Of a stretch of 64,000 bases of DNA, positions 1 through 8,988 are shown piece after piece. The stretch's first letter is position 1. The number at the start of each line of letters is the position of its first letter. The position numbers and the translations under genes are program-made. A model generated the notes under the pieces. That model was not told the origin of the DNA. It ran no database searches and saw nothing but the letters and a program-made list of their open reading frames with translations. The DNA is from Cryobacterium frigoriphilum (GTDB taxonomy: Bacteria; Actinomycetota; Actinomycetes; Actinomycetales; Microbacteriaceae), in assembly GCF_004403305.1 (NCBI RefSeq), contig NZ_SOHE01000041.1, positions 1 through 64,000 on the forward strand, read 5' to 3'.

Positions 1-69
1 GATGTCACCCCCGTCACCTTCGAACTGCAATACTCGTCAGAGACCGCGGAAGTTCAACTCGCCGCTTAA
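1..69 (+). pseudogene. 3' end of an IS3-family transposase (runs off the window)
   Basis: The frame is open from base 1 to TAA at 67-69. It ends TPVTFELQY followed by a short acidic/alanine tail, which resembles the extreme C terminus of IS3-family OrfB (rve/DDE) transposases. Only 22 residues are visible, so it cannot be said whether the gene is intact to the left. An inverted-repeat-like end follows directly, so the insertion sequence seems to finish here. Confidence 0.6.
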
Positions 70-71
70 CC

Positions 72-98
72 CGTGTCCACTAACCGGGGGCAAGGCCA
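72..98. repeat. Probable right end (terminal inverted repeat) of the IS element
   Basis: Immediately after the transposase stop, TGTCCACTAACCGGGGGCAA and the next few bases resemble the G/C-rich terminal repeats of IS3-type elements. The matching left repeat and the target duplication would lie outside the window, so the exact boundary is approximate. Confidence 0.45.
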
Positions 99-481
99 GT
101 TACTCTCCTTCAGTGGTAAACGTTCTCATGTTCATTGCCGCAGGATGGCTCAATCGGTAATGTGTGCTGCTTGGCGAGCGGCAATGATGCGCATCAGCGC
201 ACGTTCCGCAGATCGATGTCCCGGGCCGTGGTCGAACGACAAAACTCACATTGCACCCCCGCAGCTGTCCGTCTAGAACTTGCACCCCAGCAAGTACATC
301 GAACCATGGGCCACTGACGCACCAGTATTGAGTCCCTGCGTCCGGCGCGGACGCGTGCACTTGTCGAAAGCTTTGAGTGCCATCACCCAAAGTGGAGCAC
401 AGGCCTTTGCAGAACTCAGAATAGATGACTGGATGAATGGCATGTTTGATTCTCTGCAAGCCGTGTGGATTCGACCGATCT
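99..481. other. Gene-free stretch, remnant DNA
   Basis: Several short overlapping open frames occur on both strands, but none reads like a known family or has a convincing ribosome binding site. The stretch separates the IS end from the coupling-protein fragment and is probably scrambled mobile-element DNA. Confidence 0.5.
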
Positions 482-937
482 TGGACCGGCATCACCACGA
501 TGCCGGTGCTGCAATCCCTGGCGCAGGCCCGTACCAAATGGAGCGACAACGCGGCCGGAACCATCTGGGACGCATCCATCGTCAAGATCGTGCTCGGTGG
601 TTCATCCAACGCCAAGGATCTCCACGACCTCGCCACCCTCATCGGAGATCGCGACGAGACCACGGACTCCACCACAATCGGCGACCGAGGTTCACGGTCG
701 TCACAGCGCTCGATTCGCCGCGTCCCGATCATGCCGCCCGACACCATCCGCACCCTCCCCTTCGGCACCGGCCTGATCATGCTCCGGTCAGCCCCACCCA
801 TCATCGCGACCCTCCAAATGTGGACCGCCCGCCCCGACGCCAAGACACTGCGCGCGAACCGCGAGGAAATCGAGGGGCTCATGCGCACGCCGGCTCCAGA
901 GGAGCCGCCCACAAAACCAACTGGTGAATCTGTATAG
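482..937 (+). pseudogene. C-terminal fragment of a TraG/VirD4-type conjugative coupling protein
   Basis: The frame ending at 937 encodes about 150 residues that read like the C-terminal third of actinobacterial type IV coupling proteins: GITTMPVLQSLAQAR, then IWDASIVKIVLGG, then DLATLIGDRDE, and RSIRRVPIMPPDTIRTLPFG. In intact proteins this part follows the Walker A and B ATPase motifs, which are absent here. The residues before GITTMP do not fit the family and no plausible start exists, so this is the tail of a gene cut by deletion or IS insertion. It shows the island once carried conjugation functions. Confidence 0.7.
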
Positions 938-1016
938 CTCGAGACCGATCTCAACGAGGCGGAATGGCGTGTCCCGCTAACTCCGCGGCACGCGGCACGC
1001 GGCGTTCACGCTTGCT

Positions 1017-1799
1017 CTACTCGGCTACATTCTGACCAGCATCGCGATGGGATCGCTCCGCTGCTGCAATCAAATCTTGCGCCTCACGCACAAGGTCCCA
1101 TTTAGTTCCAGTGCTGCTATCGGCGGGCTTCAAGACAAAGTCGAAGGATCTAGGAGCGAAATTTTGATCTATCCCGGCTGCTGCCAGGAGGGTCTGAGAC
1201 CCGCTGGAGACGGTGCCGCTGTCGCGCTTTTGTGGCTGTGCCAGACTTCGAACGATTCCAAGTATCTCCTGAACAAGCGCCTCCATATTCGGTGGGGCGG
1301 GCTCCTGGACGGGCTCTGAAGCTCGTTCAATTTCCTTGAACTTTGCCTCCAATTCAGGCCACCACTTCGCAAATGCGCGATCGAACGCCGCATCGTTCCT
1401 TGGACCCTTCGCGGTCTCGCTGATCGACTTCATCATCCCGAGAATGCCGTCGCGGCTTGAGTTGACACCGTTGAATTGCCGGATTGGATATTCAAGACTG
1501 CTGGGTTGGAAATCAAAAGTGAGGGGAACCACTCGTGTGTCATCGTCAATCTTCTTCGCCAGCGCACCCGCCTCGAAATTTAGCCAGCGTGCTTCTTGGT
1601 TGTCAGCAGTGACACAAAGTATGCCGAAGCTAGTTTCAGCTAACTGCGCATTAATAACCTGCAACCACTGCTGTCCGGCTCGAATCGTCTCGGATGAGAA
1701 GAAGCAATCGACCTCTTGAATTACATCGGGAATCCACTCGCTCAGCGCTTCTGCGACTTTGCGACTCTTGTCGCCGGACCAGCTAATGAATACCTTCAT
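1017..1799 (-). CDS. TIR-domain protein (putative NAD-consuming defence effector)
   Basis: The protein has 260 residues. Residues 1-140 are a TIR domain starting MKVFISWSGDKSRKVA, and RWLNFEAGAL places a candidate catalytic glutamate at position 76, where NAD-hydrolysing bacterial TIRs have theirs. The rest is a charged linker with PPN and GSQTLLAA segments and no recognisable second domain. Bacterial TIRs usually act in anti-phage defence by depleting NAD or making signalling nucleotides. The start at 1799 is preferred over an in-frame one 48 nt upstream because it begins the TIR fold exactly. Base composition is more AT-rich than the neighbours, which fits its place in a tRNA-integrated island. 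No partner gene is adjacent on its strand. NADase activity is inferred from the family. Confidence 0.75.
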   Translation of the reverse strand: MKVFISWSGDKSRKVAEALSEWIPDVIQEVDCFFSSETIRAGQQWLQVINAQLAETSFGILCVTADNQEARWLNFEAGALAKKIDDDTRVVPLTFDFQPSSLEYPIRQFNGVNSSRDGILGMMKSISETAKGPRNDAAFDRAFAKWWPELEAKFKEIERASEPVQEPAPPNMEALVQEILGIVRSLAQPQKRDSGTVSSGSQTLLAAAGIDQNFAPRSFDFVLKPADSSTGTKWDLVREAQDLIAAAERSHRDAGQNVAE

Positions 1800-1987
1800 G
1801 ACGACAGCATATTGGTTACGGCAGATTGGCTTCGCGCCGATCCGCATTGGGGTGTTCCGGTCTTAGGCTTGAACACAATTCAGTTTCCGCGACTATCGGT
1901 CGCATCAAACAAACGCCGGATAGTTGGGCGCACCTCCTAGGTGAAGCGGATCACAATGGTCCGCCACATCCCAGGAGGCCCAGTCCC

Positions 1988-2428
1988 ATGACACTTCACA
2001 CCCAGCAGTCCCTCTCCGGCTTCATTGCATCGGAGCCGCAGCAGTCCATCACCGAGCACGGCGAGACTCGCTTCTACGCGCGCGTTGGCCAGCCGCACTT
2101 CCGCCGCGAAGACGACGGCCGATTCACTGCGCTCACACCGACCTTCCACGACCTCGTCGCCTACCGGGCCACCGCCGATCGGGCCCTCAGGCGATTCGCC
2201 AAGGGCGACAGCTTCGTCGCCGAAGGCTACGTGCGCACCTTCCAGGTCGAACGCGAGGGCATCGTCATCCAGCGCGAGGAGTTCGTGGCGAAGAAGATCG
2301 GCCACGACCTCGCCCGAACGAATTACGAAGTTGACCGGGCCCGCCGCGCATCCGCGGATGTGCCCGCTTTCCAGGAGGTCACCTCACACGAACTGGCGTC
2401 GTCCACCGCCGGCTCCGTCGCGAACTGA
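1988..2428 (+). CDS. Single-stranded DNA-binding-like protein (OB fold)
   Basis: The protein has 146 residues and resembles plasmid/ICE-borne SSB homologues: an N-terminal strand pattern (TRFYARVGQPHF), a central HDLVAYRATADRALRRFAKG and a strand reading GDSFVAEGYVRTF, as in SSB OB folds. It lacks the acidic SSB C-terminal tail that recruits repair proteins, as is usual for accessory copies. An AGGAGG-like ribosome binding site at about 1973-1978 precedes the ATG. It is followed after 8 nt by the DUF4913 gene, a pair typical of actinobacterial conjugative elements. It probably protects single-stranded DNA during transfer. Confidence 0.7.
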   Translation: MTLHTQQSLSGFIASEPQQSITEHGETRFYARVGQPHFRREDDGRFTALTPTFHDLVAYRATADRALRRFAKGDSFVAEGYVRTFQVEREGIVIQREEFVAKKIGHDLARTNYEVDRARRASADVPAFQEVTSHELASSTAGSVAN

Positions 2429-2436
2429 GCGCGTCG

Positions 2437-3003
2437 ATGTCAGAATCTCTGGTCGAGCGGGCCCACGGAGACCATGATGACCGCTTCCGCGAGAACTCAA
2501 GGGACGAGCTCGACGGTCCCCTCGCCAACGAGCCGCCGCATCCGATCAACTGGAACCTCCTCAACGCCGATGCCGCCGAAGCCGAATGGATCGAACTCAA
2601 CCGCTGGGTGAACTGGCTGCGTCGCACCTACGGCCTGCCGGCATCCGTCGTGCCGCCGTTCTGGCACCGCCACCCCGAGCTGGTCTGGGAGCTTTCTGCG
2701 CTGCACCTGCACTGGCTCTGCGCCTACGACCCCGACCAGCACGGTTCAGCGCCATTCGGCTGGCACCGAGACTTCGCGGATGCCCGCCAACGCCTCCACG
2801 ACTGGGTCGCGACCTCGGGTACCCGCCTCGAGCGCGACAGGTCAACGCGGCAGACGTCGTGGCCAGGAGAACCGCCAGCGGATGCCGTTGAAGACGTCAT
2901 CATCGGCAACCGTGACGAGGACTTCGTGCAGTTCGTTGTCGACGACGTCGCCCGGCGCCGCGAAGCCGAGGCAACGTTATACGCCACCGTCCGTCCGGTG
3001 TGA
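2437..3003 (+). CDS. DUF4913 domain protein
   Basis: The protein has 188 residues. The core matches DUF4913 proteins of actinobacterial plasmids and integrative elements: WNLLNADAAEAEWIELNRWV, LRRTYGLPASVVPPFWHRH, LVWELSALHLHWLCAYD and PFGWHRDFADARQRL. Tryptophan and histidine are abundant. The function is unknown. The gene follows the SSB-like gene after 8 nt without a clear ribosome binding site, so translation is probably coupled. Its presence supports a conjugative-element origin for this segment. Confidence 0.7.
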   Translation: MSESLVERAHGDHDDRFRENSRDELDGPLANEPPHPINWNLLNADAAEAEWIELNRWVNWLRRTYGLPASVVPPFWHRHPELVWELSALHLHWLCAYDPDQHGSAPFGWHRDFADARQRLHDWVATSGTRLERDRSTRQTSWPGEPPADAVEDVIIGNRDEDFVQFVVDDVARRREAEATLYATVRPV

Positions 3004-3093
3004 TTTGAGTCACAGACCAGTGTCCACAGTGAAACTGCCAGCTGATCTTGACGAAATTGACGTTAGACTCTGTTGTAAGTAACGGAGGTAAAA

Positions 3094-3909
3094 GTGAGCA
3101 CGAAGAACAGGATCGTCAGTGCAACAAGGGCCCACACTGTCCAAAACTCGAAGCAGTACGTAGTGAAGGCCCGGAACGGCAAGGTTCAAAAGGGAGCCAA
3201 GACCACTCACGTCGAGAAGCCCGCGTCGCCGTCTAGGCTAAAAACACACGGCAGCAGGATCGGCGCTGTACCTCCGGTCGAGAACCTCCGCGGCCCGAGC
3301 AAGCGTCAGCTGAAGGTTGCCGCTCCTACGCAGCTGAGCGCGGCCCCACGGAGTACTATCGACGCGGCCGCTGCTCAACTCCTGTCTTTGATCCCGGGTC
3401 TCAGCCCCCAACAGGCACAGCATTTCATTCAGGGTCTGGTCAACACCCGGCTCAGCGTCCACGCGTTGGGCCCGGCACTGACGAAGCTAGAGTCCGCGGC
3501 AACCCCGTCAACAGCCCGCGCCCTCCAGGCGACGGAAAACGTCTGGCGAGAGTTGGACGAGCGGTACCGCCTGCTCAGCAGCACCGAGGTCGCCACCCTT
3601 CTCGGTGCCAAAGGTGCGAACAGGGCCTACGCAGCCAGTCTTCGAGCGAAGGGGCATCTGCTCGGAATTCAGCGACGCAACTCCTACGTCTACCCGGGGT
3701 TCCAATTCACCGCTCGAAACCCGCGGATCAAGCCGGTAATCCCTCTCCTCCTGGCGTTGGCCACGGAACTCACCTGGGACCTGGAAGACCTGACTATCTG
3801 GCTGAGCACTCCCTCGGGTTACTTCGGCGGCGATCGACCAGCCGATCACCTCGATGAGACCGAGACCCTTCTGAGCAGAGCACGGGATGAAGCGACCGTT
3901 CAGTGGTAG
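3094..3909 (+). CDS. Antitoxin of a RES/Xre pair (MbcA/ParS-type C-terminal domain)
   Basis: The protein has 271 residues and a GTG start with GGAGG at 3083-3087. The C-terminal part (about residues 150-271) has the layout of Xre/MbcA/ParS antitoxins: a DNA-binding-like segment STEVATLLGAKGANRAYAAS, then a C-terminal region with WLSTPSGYFGGDRPADHL that binds and blocks the RES toxin. It overlaps the toxin gene by 7 nt, the standard antitoxin-first arrangement. It is longer than usual: about 65 lysine/arginine-rich N-terminal residues have no counterpart in common family members. Autorepression of the operon is likely from the family but no operator was identified. Confidence 0.75.
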   Translation: MSTKNRIVSATRAHTVQNSKQYVVKARNGKVQKGAKTTHVEKPASPSRLKTHGSRIGAVPPVENLRGPSKRQLKVAAPTQLSAAPRSTIDAAAAQLLSLIPGLSPQQAQHFIQGLVNTRLSVHALGPALTKLESAATPSTARALQATENVWRELDERYRLLSSTEVATLLGAKGANRAYAASLRAKGHLLGIQRRNSYVYPGFQFTARNPRIKPVIPLLLALATELTWDLEDLTIWLSTPSGYFGGDRPADHLDETETLLSRARDEATVQW

Positions 3910-4514
3910 CACCGCCCTCACCCTTCACTGCCGCTGAGATTATCCTTCCCGCTGACACGCCCCTCTACCGAGTGCACGACAACACACGTGCGGCGAACGA
4001 ATTCAACCCGGGGTTTGGCGCCCCTACCCGGTTTGCCTTCTTCGGCGACCCCACAGTCCCCGTCCTCTACGCGGCGGAAACAGAGGATGCCGCCATCTGC
4101 GAAACGCTCCTCCACAGCGTCCCATTCACCGGCGGGGTCCTCCGACCCCGGAGTTACGAGTCGCGGGTCGCGTCAAAACTCCTCGTCACCCGCCCACTTC
4201 GCCTCGCCGCCCTGCTCGGCACCGGCCTACGAACACTGGGCGTGCCGGCCAGCGAGGTAACCGAGACCGAAGCAGACCGCTACCCGGAAACTGTGAAGTG
4301 GGCCGAGGCCGCGCACGCCGCGGGTTTTGATGGAGTGGTTTACATGAGTCGGCGCTGCAACAGCGACCGCGTATACGCACTTTTCGGCGATCGCGTTCAC
4401 GAACCGGACCTGCGCATCCAAACGGACTACGGACGAGTATTCGCCGTCGCCGACGATCGTGACTGGCTCATCGACTACTGCGCCCCTCTGCACGTGGACG
4501 TGCTGATTCTTTGA
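3903..4514 (+). CDS. RES-domain toxin (NAD+ phosphorylase/ADP-ribosyltransferase-like)
   Basis: The protein has 203 residues and a GTG start inside the end of the antitoxin gene. The RES triad is visible: Arg23 in PLYRVHD, Glu67 in AAICETLLHS and Ser149 in VVYMSRRCNSDRVYALFGD. RES toxins such as MbcT degrade NAD+ by phosphorolysis or ADP-ribosylate a host enzyme, stopping growth when the antitoxin is lost. The length is typical. With its partner it probably stabilises the island. Two candidate NAD-destroying proteins, this one and the TIR protein, lie within 4 kb. Confidence 0.85.
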   Translation: MVAPPSPFTAAEIILPADTPLYRVHDNTRAANEFNPGFGAPTRFAFFGDPTVPVLYAAETEDAAICETLLHSVPFTGGVLRPRSYESRVASKLLVTRPLRLAALLGTGLRTLGVPASEVTETEADRYPETVKWAEAAHAAGFDGVVYMSRRCNSDRVYALFGDRVHEPDLRIQTDYGRVFAVADDRDWLIDYCAPLHVDVLIL

Positions 4515-4605
4515 GCCAAGAGCACGACGGGCATGACCTGTGACCAACACACGACGTCGCTCGACGCGGAAGATGTATCGATCGGCTGGACTCGTCTGAC
4601 CTCGG

Positions 4606-5811
4606 CTACTCGCCGAGGACGGCATCGAGAATCTCCGCCGTCACCGGGTCGACCTGGTCGGCGGTGACCACGTAGCTGTTGCGCGTGATCTGCTCGTTCG
4701 CGTGGCCGAGCAGGCGAGAGGCCAGGGTGATGCCGGCGGCTCGTTCGATCAGCGTGGCCGCCGTGCGCCGGTAGATGTGGGTGGTGTACTCGTCCACTTC
4801 GACGCCCAGCTCGACCAGATAGTCCCTCTCGTCGCCGATGAAGGTGCGCAGCAGCCGCTCGTAGTTGCTGACGCTCATCGAGCGGCCAGTCTTCGTGGGG
4901 AACAGATACGCGTTGGGATTGGGCTCGGCTAGCGCCAGGCGGCGGCGCACGGCCGCTGAGGCCATGGACGGCAACGCAATGCCCCGCCGTTGACGGGAGC
5001 GCTTGGGTGCATTCTTGCGGTGCGTCCCTTCCGCCACCGTCGTGACGATCGTGCCGTTGACCATCAGAGTCGGCGGCAACGTCGTCATGTCCACATCGCA
5101 GCGGCGCAGGCCAAGGCATTCTCCGATGCGGATTGAGGTGCCGACCATGATGTCCATGCCGTCAATCAGTGCCCGATAGTTGGGCCGCGGGCCGTCGTCC
5201 CGCGTAAGGCGCCACAGTTGCATCCGCTCTCGGATGCTGTTGATCTGTACCGGGGTCAGGGAGGACTCCTTCTTAGGCGCGGTCGGCAGCCGCTGCACAT
5301 CGCGCACGGGATTACGTTCCAGCGCGTCGTCGCGCACGGCGTAGCCACAGATAAGGCTCAGCACCGACCGTGCCCGGCGCGCTTTTGACACGGTCTCCTC
5401 CGCCAAAATACGCTGCAGAATGCGGTCGCAACGCCCGACGGTCAGCCGGTCAAGCCGCACTCCCCCGCAGCGCGGCACGATGATCACCCTGGCGGCCGTC
5501 TCGTACGATTCGTACGTCGAGTACGCGAGGCTGCCGGCTTTGGCCCGGCTGAGCACTTGCACCAGCCAGAGCTCGACGGCGTCGGCAATCGTGCTCGAAG
5601 GCTTTAGCGCTCCGACGCCGCCCGTCGACATCGCCGCCGCTTGGCGACGCACGTCGGCACGCGCCTCCTCCTCGGTGTCTGCCACTGCCGCTAAGCGATG
5701 CGGGGCGCCGCTGTCGTCCCGAGTAGAGGCGCGCGCCCGGTAACGCCCGCTCAAGACGCGATCGATGACGACGCTGCCGAGCTCGCCGGCGGCTATCTGC
5801 GGTCTAACCAT
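4606..5811 (-). CDS. Tyrosine-family site-specific integrase
   Basis: The protein has 401 residues. An N-terminal arm/core-binding region (about 70-180, including TYESYETAARVIIVPRCG) precedes the catalytic domain with Arg228 in TSIRIGECLGLR, HIYR at 345-348, His370 in LLGHANEQITR and the nucleophile Tyr380 in NSYV. Such enzymes recombine attP with the 3' end of a tRNA gene. It overlaps the small excisionase gene by 8 nt and lies about 380 bp from the 3' end of tRNA-Gln, the likely attachment site. The protein looks intact, so the island may still be excisable despite its eroded transfer genes. Confidence 0.9.
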   Translation of the reverse strand: MVRPQIAAGELGSVVIDRVLSGRYRARASTRDDSGAPHRLAAVADTEEEARADVRRQAAAMSTGGVGALKPSSTIADAVELWLVQVLSRAKAGSLAYSTYESYETAARVIIVPRCGGVRLDRLTVGRCDRILQRILAEETVSKARRARSVLSLICGYAVRDDALERNPVRDVQRLPTAPKKESSLTPVQINSIRERMQLWRLTRDDGPRPNYRALIDGMDIMVGTSIRIGECLGLRRCDVDMTTLPPTLMVNGTIVTTVAEGTHRKNAPKRSRQRRGIALPSMASAAVRRRLALAEPNPNAYLFPTKTGRSMSVSNYERLLRTFIGDERDYLVELGVEVDEYTTHIYRRTAATLIERAAGITLASRLLGHANEQITRNSYVVTADQVDPVTAEILDAVLGE

Positions 5812-5998
5812 GCCGGTGCTCGCGGGCCCACGTGAGCACGTCCTCGACGTCGTAGCGAACGTGCCGCCCGAATTTCAAGAACGGCGGTCCGGTGGTGGTG
5901 AGACGCCAGTCTTCCAAGGTGCGCTCCGGTACGCGGAGCAGTTCAGCGAGTTCCCGCTGCGTGAGAAACGTGGGCCTAAGTTGCGTTGTCGTGTCCAT
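5804..5998 (-). CDS. Excisionase-like helix-turn-helix protein (MerR/AlpA type)
   Basis: The protein has 64 residues. FLTQRELAELLRVPERTLEDW, followed by GPPFLKFGRHVRYDVEDVL, is the winged-helix pattern of small phage and ICE excisionases (DNA-binding domain, excisionase family). The ATG at 5998 is chosen because the domain begins a few residues later. The gene sits upstream of and overlaps the integrase gene, so both are probably one transcript. It likely directs Int toward excision. Confidence 0.8.
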   Translation of the reverse strand: MDTTTQLRPTFLTQRELAELLRVPERTLEDWRLTTTGPPFLKFGRHVRYDVEDVLTWAREHRHG

Positions 5999-6191
5999 AC
6001 CAACGAGGTGCACGGCTGAATCCGAGAGCAACCCGAACGCATCCGGACACGGCCGTAGCCGTGCGCCATAACGACCCCACAGGGTGGTTTCTGGTCCGTT
6101 TCTGGTCACAGAGCCAATTTCGGGCCTCTGAGGCCAGAGCTGGCGAAGGAGCGATAGGTGATTTCGCCGCGGAATTCTGCGCTTTTTCTTG

Positions 6192-6263
6192 CTGGGGTAC
6201 CTGGACTCGAACCAAGAACAACTGAACCAGAATCAGCCGTGTTGCCAATTACACCATACCCCA
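6192..6263 (-). tRNA. tRNA-Gln (anticodon CTG), probable island attachment site
   Basis: The minus strand folds into a cloverleaf: 7-bp acceptor stem (TGGGGTA/TACCCCA), a D arm, an anticodon stem GCTGA/TCAGT around loop TTCTGGT with anticodon CTG, and a T arm containing GGTTCGAGTCC. The CCA is not encoded. The tRNA 3' end faces the excisionase and integrase genes, the usual arrangement where tyrosine integrases insert. No second copy of the 3' end was found in bases 1-4600, so the far attachment site probably lies left of the window. Confidence 0.9.
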
Positions 6264-6349
6264 ATGCCCGGTTCGAAAACCGGGCCGAATCCGAAGATCC
6301 GAGGCCCGTTAGATCACCGGGCCGACTCGTAACTCTAACCCACTTTTGG

Positions 6350-6396
6350 AGGGCCGCGAAACCACTCACACGTTCGCGGAGCGATTTCGCGGCCCT
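6350..6396 (-). terminator. Hairpin downstream of gltX
   Basis: A 12-bp perfect inverted repeat (AGGGCCGCGAAA and its complement) surrounds a 23-nt loop, starting 17 nt after the gltX stop. No T-tract follows, so it is a weak terminator or an mRNA 3'-end stabiliser. Confidence 0.45.
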
Positions 6397-6412
6397 GGGA
6401 GGCCAAGAAAGG

Positions 6413-7942
6413 TCAGGCGCTGGTGATCGGGAGCGCCCCGACGAGGCGGTCGAGGCGGGCCAGGGTGTCGGTACGACCGAGGATTTCCATCGACTCGAAC
6501 AGCGGCGGCGAGACTTTGCGACCCGAGACAGCGACGCGCAGCGGGCCGAACGCGACCCGCGGCTTCAGGCCGAGGCCCTCGATCAGGGTTTCGGTCAGCA
6601 CGACGTGGGCACGGTCGTGGGTGAACTCGGCCGCGGGAATCGCCGCCAAGGCCGCAGAAGACGCGACGAGGATGTCGCGGGCCGTTGCGGGAAGAGAGGC
6701 GAGGGCATCCGCTTCGTGCACGAGCTCGGCGCTCGTGACGAACAGAAAGCCGAGCATGGCCGGGGCCTCGCCGAGCAGGGCGATGCGCTCCTGGATCAGC
6801 GGGGCCGCGGCGGTGAGGATGGCCTGCTGTGCATCCGTCAGGGGCTCAGCCAGCACGCCGGCGGTCGCCAGGTAGGGAACCAGCCGCGAAGCGAAGTCGG
6901 TCGGCTCCAGCAGGCGAATGTGGTCGCCATTGATCGACTCGGCCTTCTTCAGGTCGAAGCGGGCCGGGTTCGGGTTGACGTTGACCACGTCGAACGCGGT
7001 CGTGAACTCGTCGATCGAGAACACGTCGCGGTCGTGCGAGAGCGACCAGCCGAGCAGGGCGAGGTAGTTGAGCAGGCCCTCGGGGATGAATCCGCGGTCG
7101 CGGTGCAGAAACAGGTTCGCCTCGGCGTCGCGCTTACTGAGCTTCTTGTTCTTGTCGCCCATCACGTAGGGCAAGTGGCCGAAGCGTGGCACGAACGTCG
7201 TCACGCCAATGTCAATGAGCGCGTGATACAGCGCGATCTGGCGCGGGGTCGACGAGAGCAGGTCTTCGCCGCGCAGCACGTGCGTCACGCCCATGAGCGC
7301 GTCGTCGACGGGGTTCACGAACGGGTACAGCGGATGCCCGTTCGGGCGCACGACAACGAAGTCGCTGAACGATCCGGCGGGAAAGGTGATCTCTCCGCGT
7401 ACGAGATCGTCGAAGGACAGCTCGCTGTCCGGCACCCGCAGGCGCAGGGCCGGAGACCGGCCCTCGGCCCGGTAGGCGGCCTTCTGCTCTTCGGTCAGGT
7501 CGCGCTCGAAGTTGTCGTAGCCCATCTTGGGGTCGCGGCCGAGGCTCACGTTGCGCGCCTCGATCTCTTCGCCGGTGACGAAGCTCTCGTAGATGTGGCC
7601 GCTCGTCTTGAGGCGCTCGATGATGCCGCGGTAGATGTCGTAGCGCTCGCTCTGGCGGTACGGTTGCTGCGGGCCGCCGACGCCGACGCCCTCGTCCCAG
7701 TCGAGTTTCAGCCAGCGCATCGCCTCGACGAGCTGCTGGAAGCTCTCTTCGCTGTCACGGGCGGCATCCGTGTCTTCGATCCGGAAGATCATCGTGCCGC
7801 CGGTGTGCCGGGCGTAGGCCCAGTTGAACATGGCGGTGCGGATCAGGCCAACGTGGGGCGTGCCGGTGGGCGAGGGGCAAAAACGAACCCGAACATCGGT
7901 TCCGGTTGCCGTGGAAAAGGGGTGCGCAGTGGTTTCAGACAT
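6413..7942 (-). CDS. gltX: Glutamyl-tRNA synthetase
   Basis: The 509-residue class I synthetase charges tRNA-Glu. The HIGH-like motif lies in [15 protein letters not shown] near the N terminus, and the KMSKS-like motif is KKLSKRD in the middle, followed by the anticodon-binding helical region. The length is normal for bacterial discriminating GluRS. ATG at 7942 is preferred because the family begins here; the longer open frame upstream is low-complexity sequence antisense to a LysR gene. A TAGACT box at 7951-7956 lies 8 nt before the ATG, so the message probably has almost no leader. The tRNA-Gln gene lies just downstream. Confidence 0.95.
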   Translation of the reverse strand: MSETTAHPFSTATGTDVRVRFCPSPTGTPHVGLIRTAMFNWAYARHTGGTMIFRIEDTDAARDSEESFQQLVEAMRWLKLDWDEGVGVGGPQQPYRQSERYDIYRGIIERLKTSGHIYESFVTGEEIEARNVSLGRDPKMGYDNFERDLTEEQKAAYRAEGRSPALRLRVPDSELSFDDLVRGEITFPAGSFSDFVVVRPNGHPLYPFVNPVDDALMGVTHVLRGEDLLSSTPRQIALYHALIDIGVTTFVPRFGHLPYVMGDKNKKLSKRDAEANLFLHRDRGFIPEGLLNYLALLGWSLSHDRDVFSIDEFTTAFDVVNVNPNPARFDLKKAESINGDHIRLLEPTDFASRLVPYLATAGVLAEPLTDAQQAILTAAAPLIQERIALLGEAPAMLGFLFVTSAELVHEADALASLPATARDILVASSAALAAIPAAEFTHDRAHVVLTETLIEGLGLKPRVAFGPLRVAVSGRKVSPPLFESMEILGRTDTLARLDRLVGALPITSA

Positions 7943-7950
7943 CGAACCTG

Positions 7951-7956
7951 AGTCTA
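7951..7956 (-). promoter_or_regulatory. -10 box of gltX (near-leaderless)
   Basis: TAGACT on the minus strand ends 8 nt before the gltX ATG and no Shine-Dalgarno lies between. Confidence 0.5.
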
Positions 7957-8982
7957 CTTGGCCGTCTCGACCTCCCCCAGTGCCGAATCTCGTGCGGCAT
8001 CCCGCGCAGCATCCCGCGCAGCATCCCGCGCCGCATCCCGCGCCGCGCTCAGCAGCGCGACGAGGGTACGCGTTGTTGCGGCGAGAGCCGGTACCCGGTC
8101 GGCTCCGGCGGCGGTCACGGCGTGCAGGGTGCGCTGGTCGTGGCCCGTTGTCGCTTGAACCGAGACACCGGCCCGCGATCCGACCGACTCGATCGCCAGC
8201 GCCGGCAACAGCGCCACACCGATCCCCGCCTCGACGAGCCCGAAGACGGCGGCGACATTGTCGGTCTCGTACGAGATGCGGGGAGCGAACCCGCGGCGGC
8301 CGCACAGGTCGAGCAGGTGCCCTCGGCAGCGCGGGCAGCCAGCCACCCAGTTCGCGTCGGCGAGGTCCGCGAGGTCAATGGCTTCAGCGTGCCCGGCGGC
8401 AAGTGGATGCCCCGCCGGCAGCACGAGCATCATCTCATCCGGGCGCAGGGTCGTCACCAGCAGCCCGTGGGCGCTCTCCCGGTGGGGATCGACCCGATCC
8501 CCCGGGTAACTGAATGTGATGGCCAGGTCGGCTCGGTTTTCCCGCACGGCCGCCACGGCCTCGGGAGGTTCGGCTTCGAGGTAGGTGATGCTGATCTGGG
8601 CGTGCTGTTGCTTCATTCTCGCGAGCAGACTGGGCACGATGGTTGCCGACGCCGACGGAAATGCCACGAGCCGTACACGTCCTGACCGCAGACCCTGCAA
8701 GTCAGCAATTTCGTCCGCCGCGGCGTCGATCGCCTGCGCGACGGTGACGGCGTGCCGAGCCAGCACCAGCCCGGCCTCCGTCAGTCGCACACCGCGACCG
8801 ACCCGCTCGACGACCGACAAGCCCAGCCGAACCTCCAGGCGTTTGAGCTGCTGACTGACGGCGGGCTGACTGAAGCCGAGGACCGCCGCCGCCGCGGTGA
8901 TCGACCCGCATTCATGCACTGCCCGCACCACACGCAGGGCGTGGGCGTCAATGTCGGGGCCCGGTTCGGCAAGGTGGATCAT
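7954..8982 (-). CDS. LysR-family transcriptional regulator
   Basis: The protein has 342 residues. An N-terminal helix-turn-helix ([21 protein letters not shown]) precedes a type 2 periplasmic-binding-like effector domain. The C terminus carries four AARD repeats encoded by a 12-bp tandem repeat (7997-8044), probably a dispensable tail. It is divergent from the class-V aminotransferase gene, which it probably controls. A box ATAA-N7-TTAT lies between them and overlaps its own -10 region, so autorepression is likely. The 3' end sits within the gltX promoter region, so the two may be partly co-transcribed. Confidence 0.85.
   Translation of the reverse strand: MIHLAEPGPDIDAHALRVVRAVHECGSITAAAAVLGFSQPAVSQQLKRLEVRLGLSVVERVGRGVRLTEAGLVLARHAVTVAQAIDAAADEIADLQGLRSGRVRLVAFPSASATIVPSLLARMKQQHAQISITYLEAEPPEAVAAVRENRADLAITFSYPGDRVDPHRESAHGLLVTTLRPDEMMLVLPAGHPLAAGHAEAIDLADLADANWVAGCPRCRGHLLDLCGRRGFAPRISYETDNVAAVFGLVEAGIGVALLPALAIESVGSRAGVSVQATTGHDQRTLHAVTAAGADRVPALAATTRTLVALLSAARDAARDAARDAARDAARDSALGEVETAK
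7997..8044. repeat. 12-bp tandem repeat (4 units) inside the LysR gene
   Basis: Four copies of GCATCCCGCGCA/C lie head to tail. Read on the minus strand they are in frame and encode the AARD repeats at the end of the regulator. Confidence 0.9.
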
Positions 8983-8988
8983 GTCCCA

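Noticed and set aside
4581-4598. GGCTGGACTCGTCTGACC as second attachment site
   Set aside because: It shares only about eight bases with the tRNA-Gln 3' end, which can be chance.
6158-7951. Long plus-strand open frame opposite gltX
   Set aside because: It is antisense to gltX, rich in Arg/Gly/Val/His and has no family resemblance; it arises from GC-rich third codon positions.
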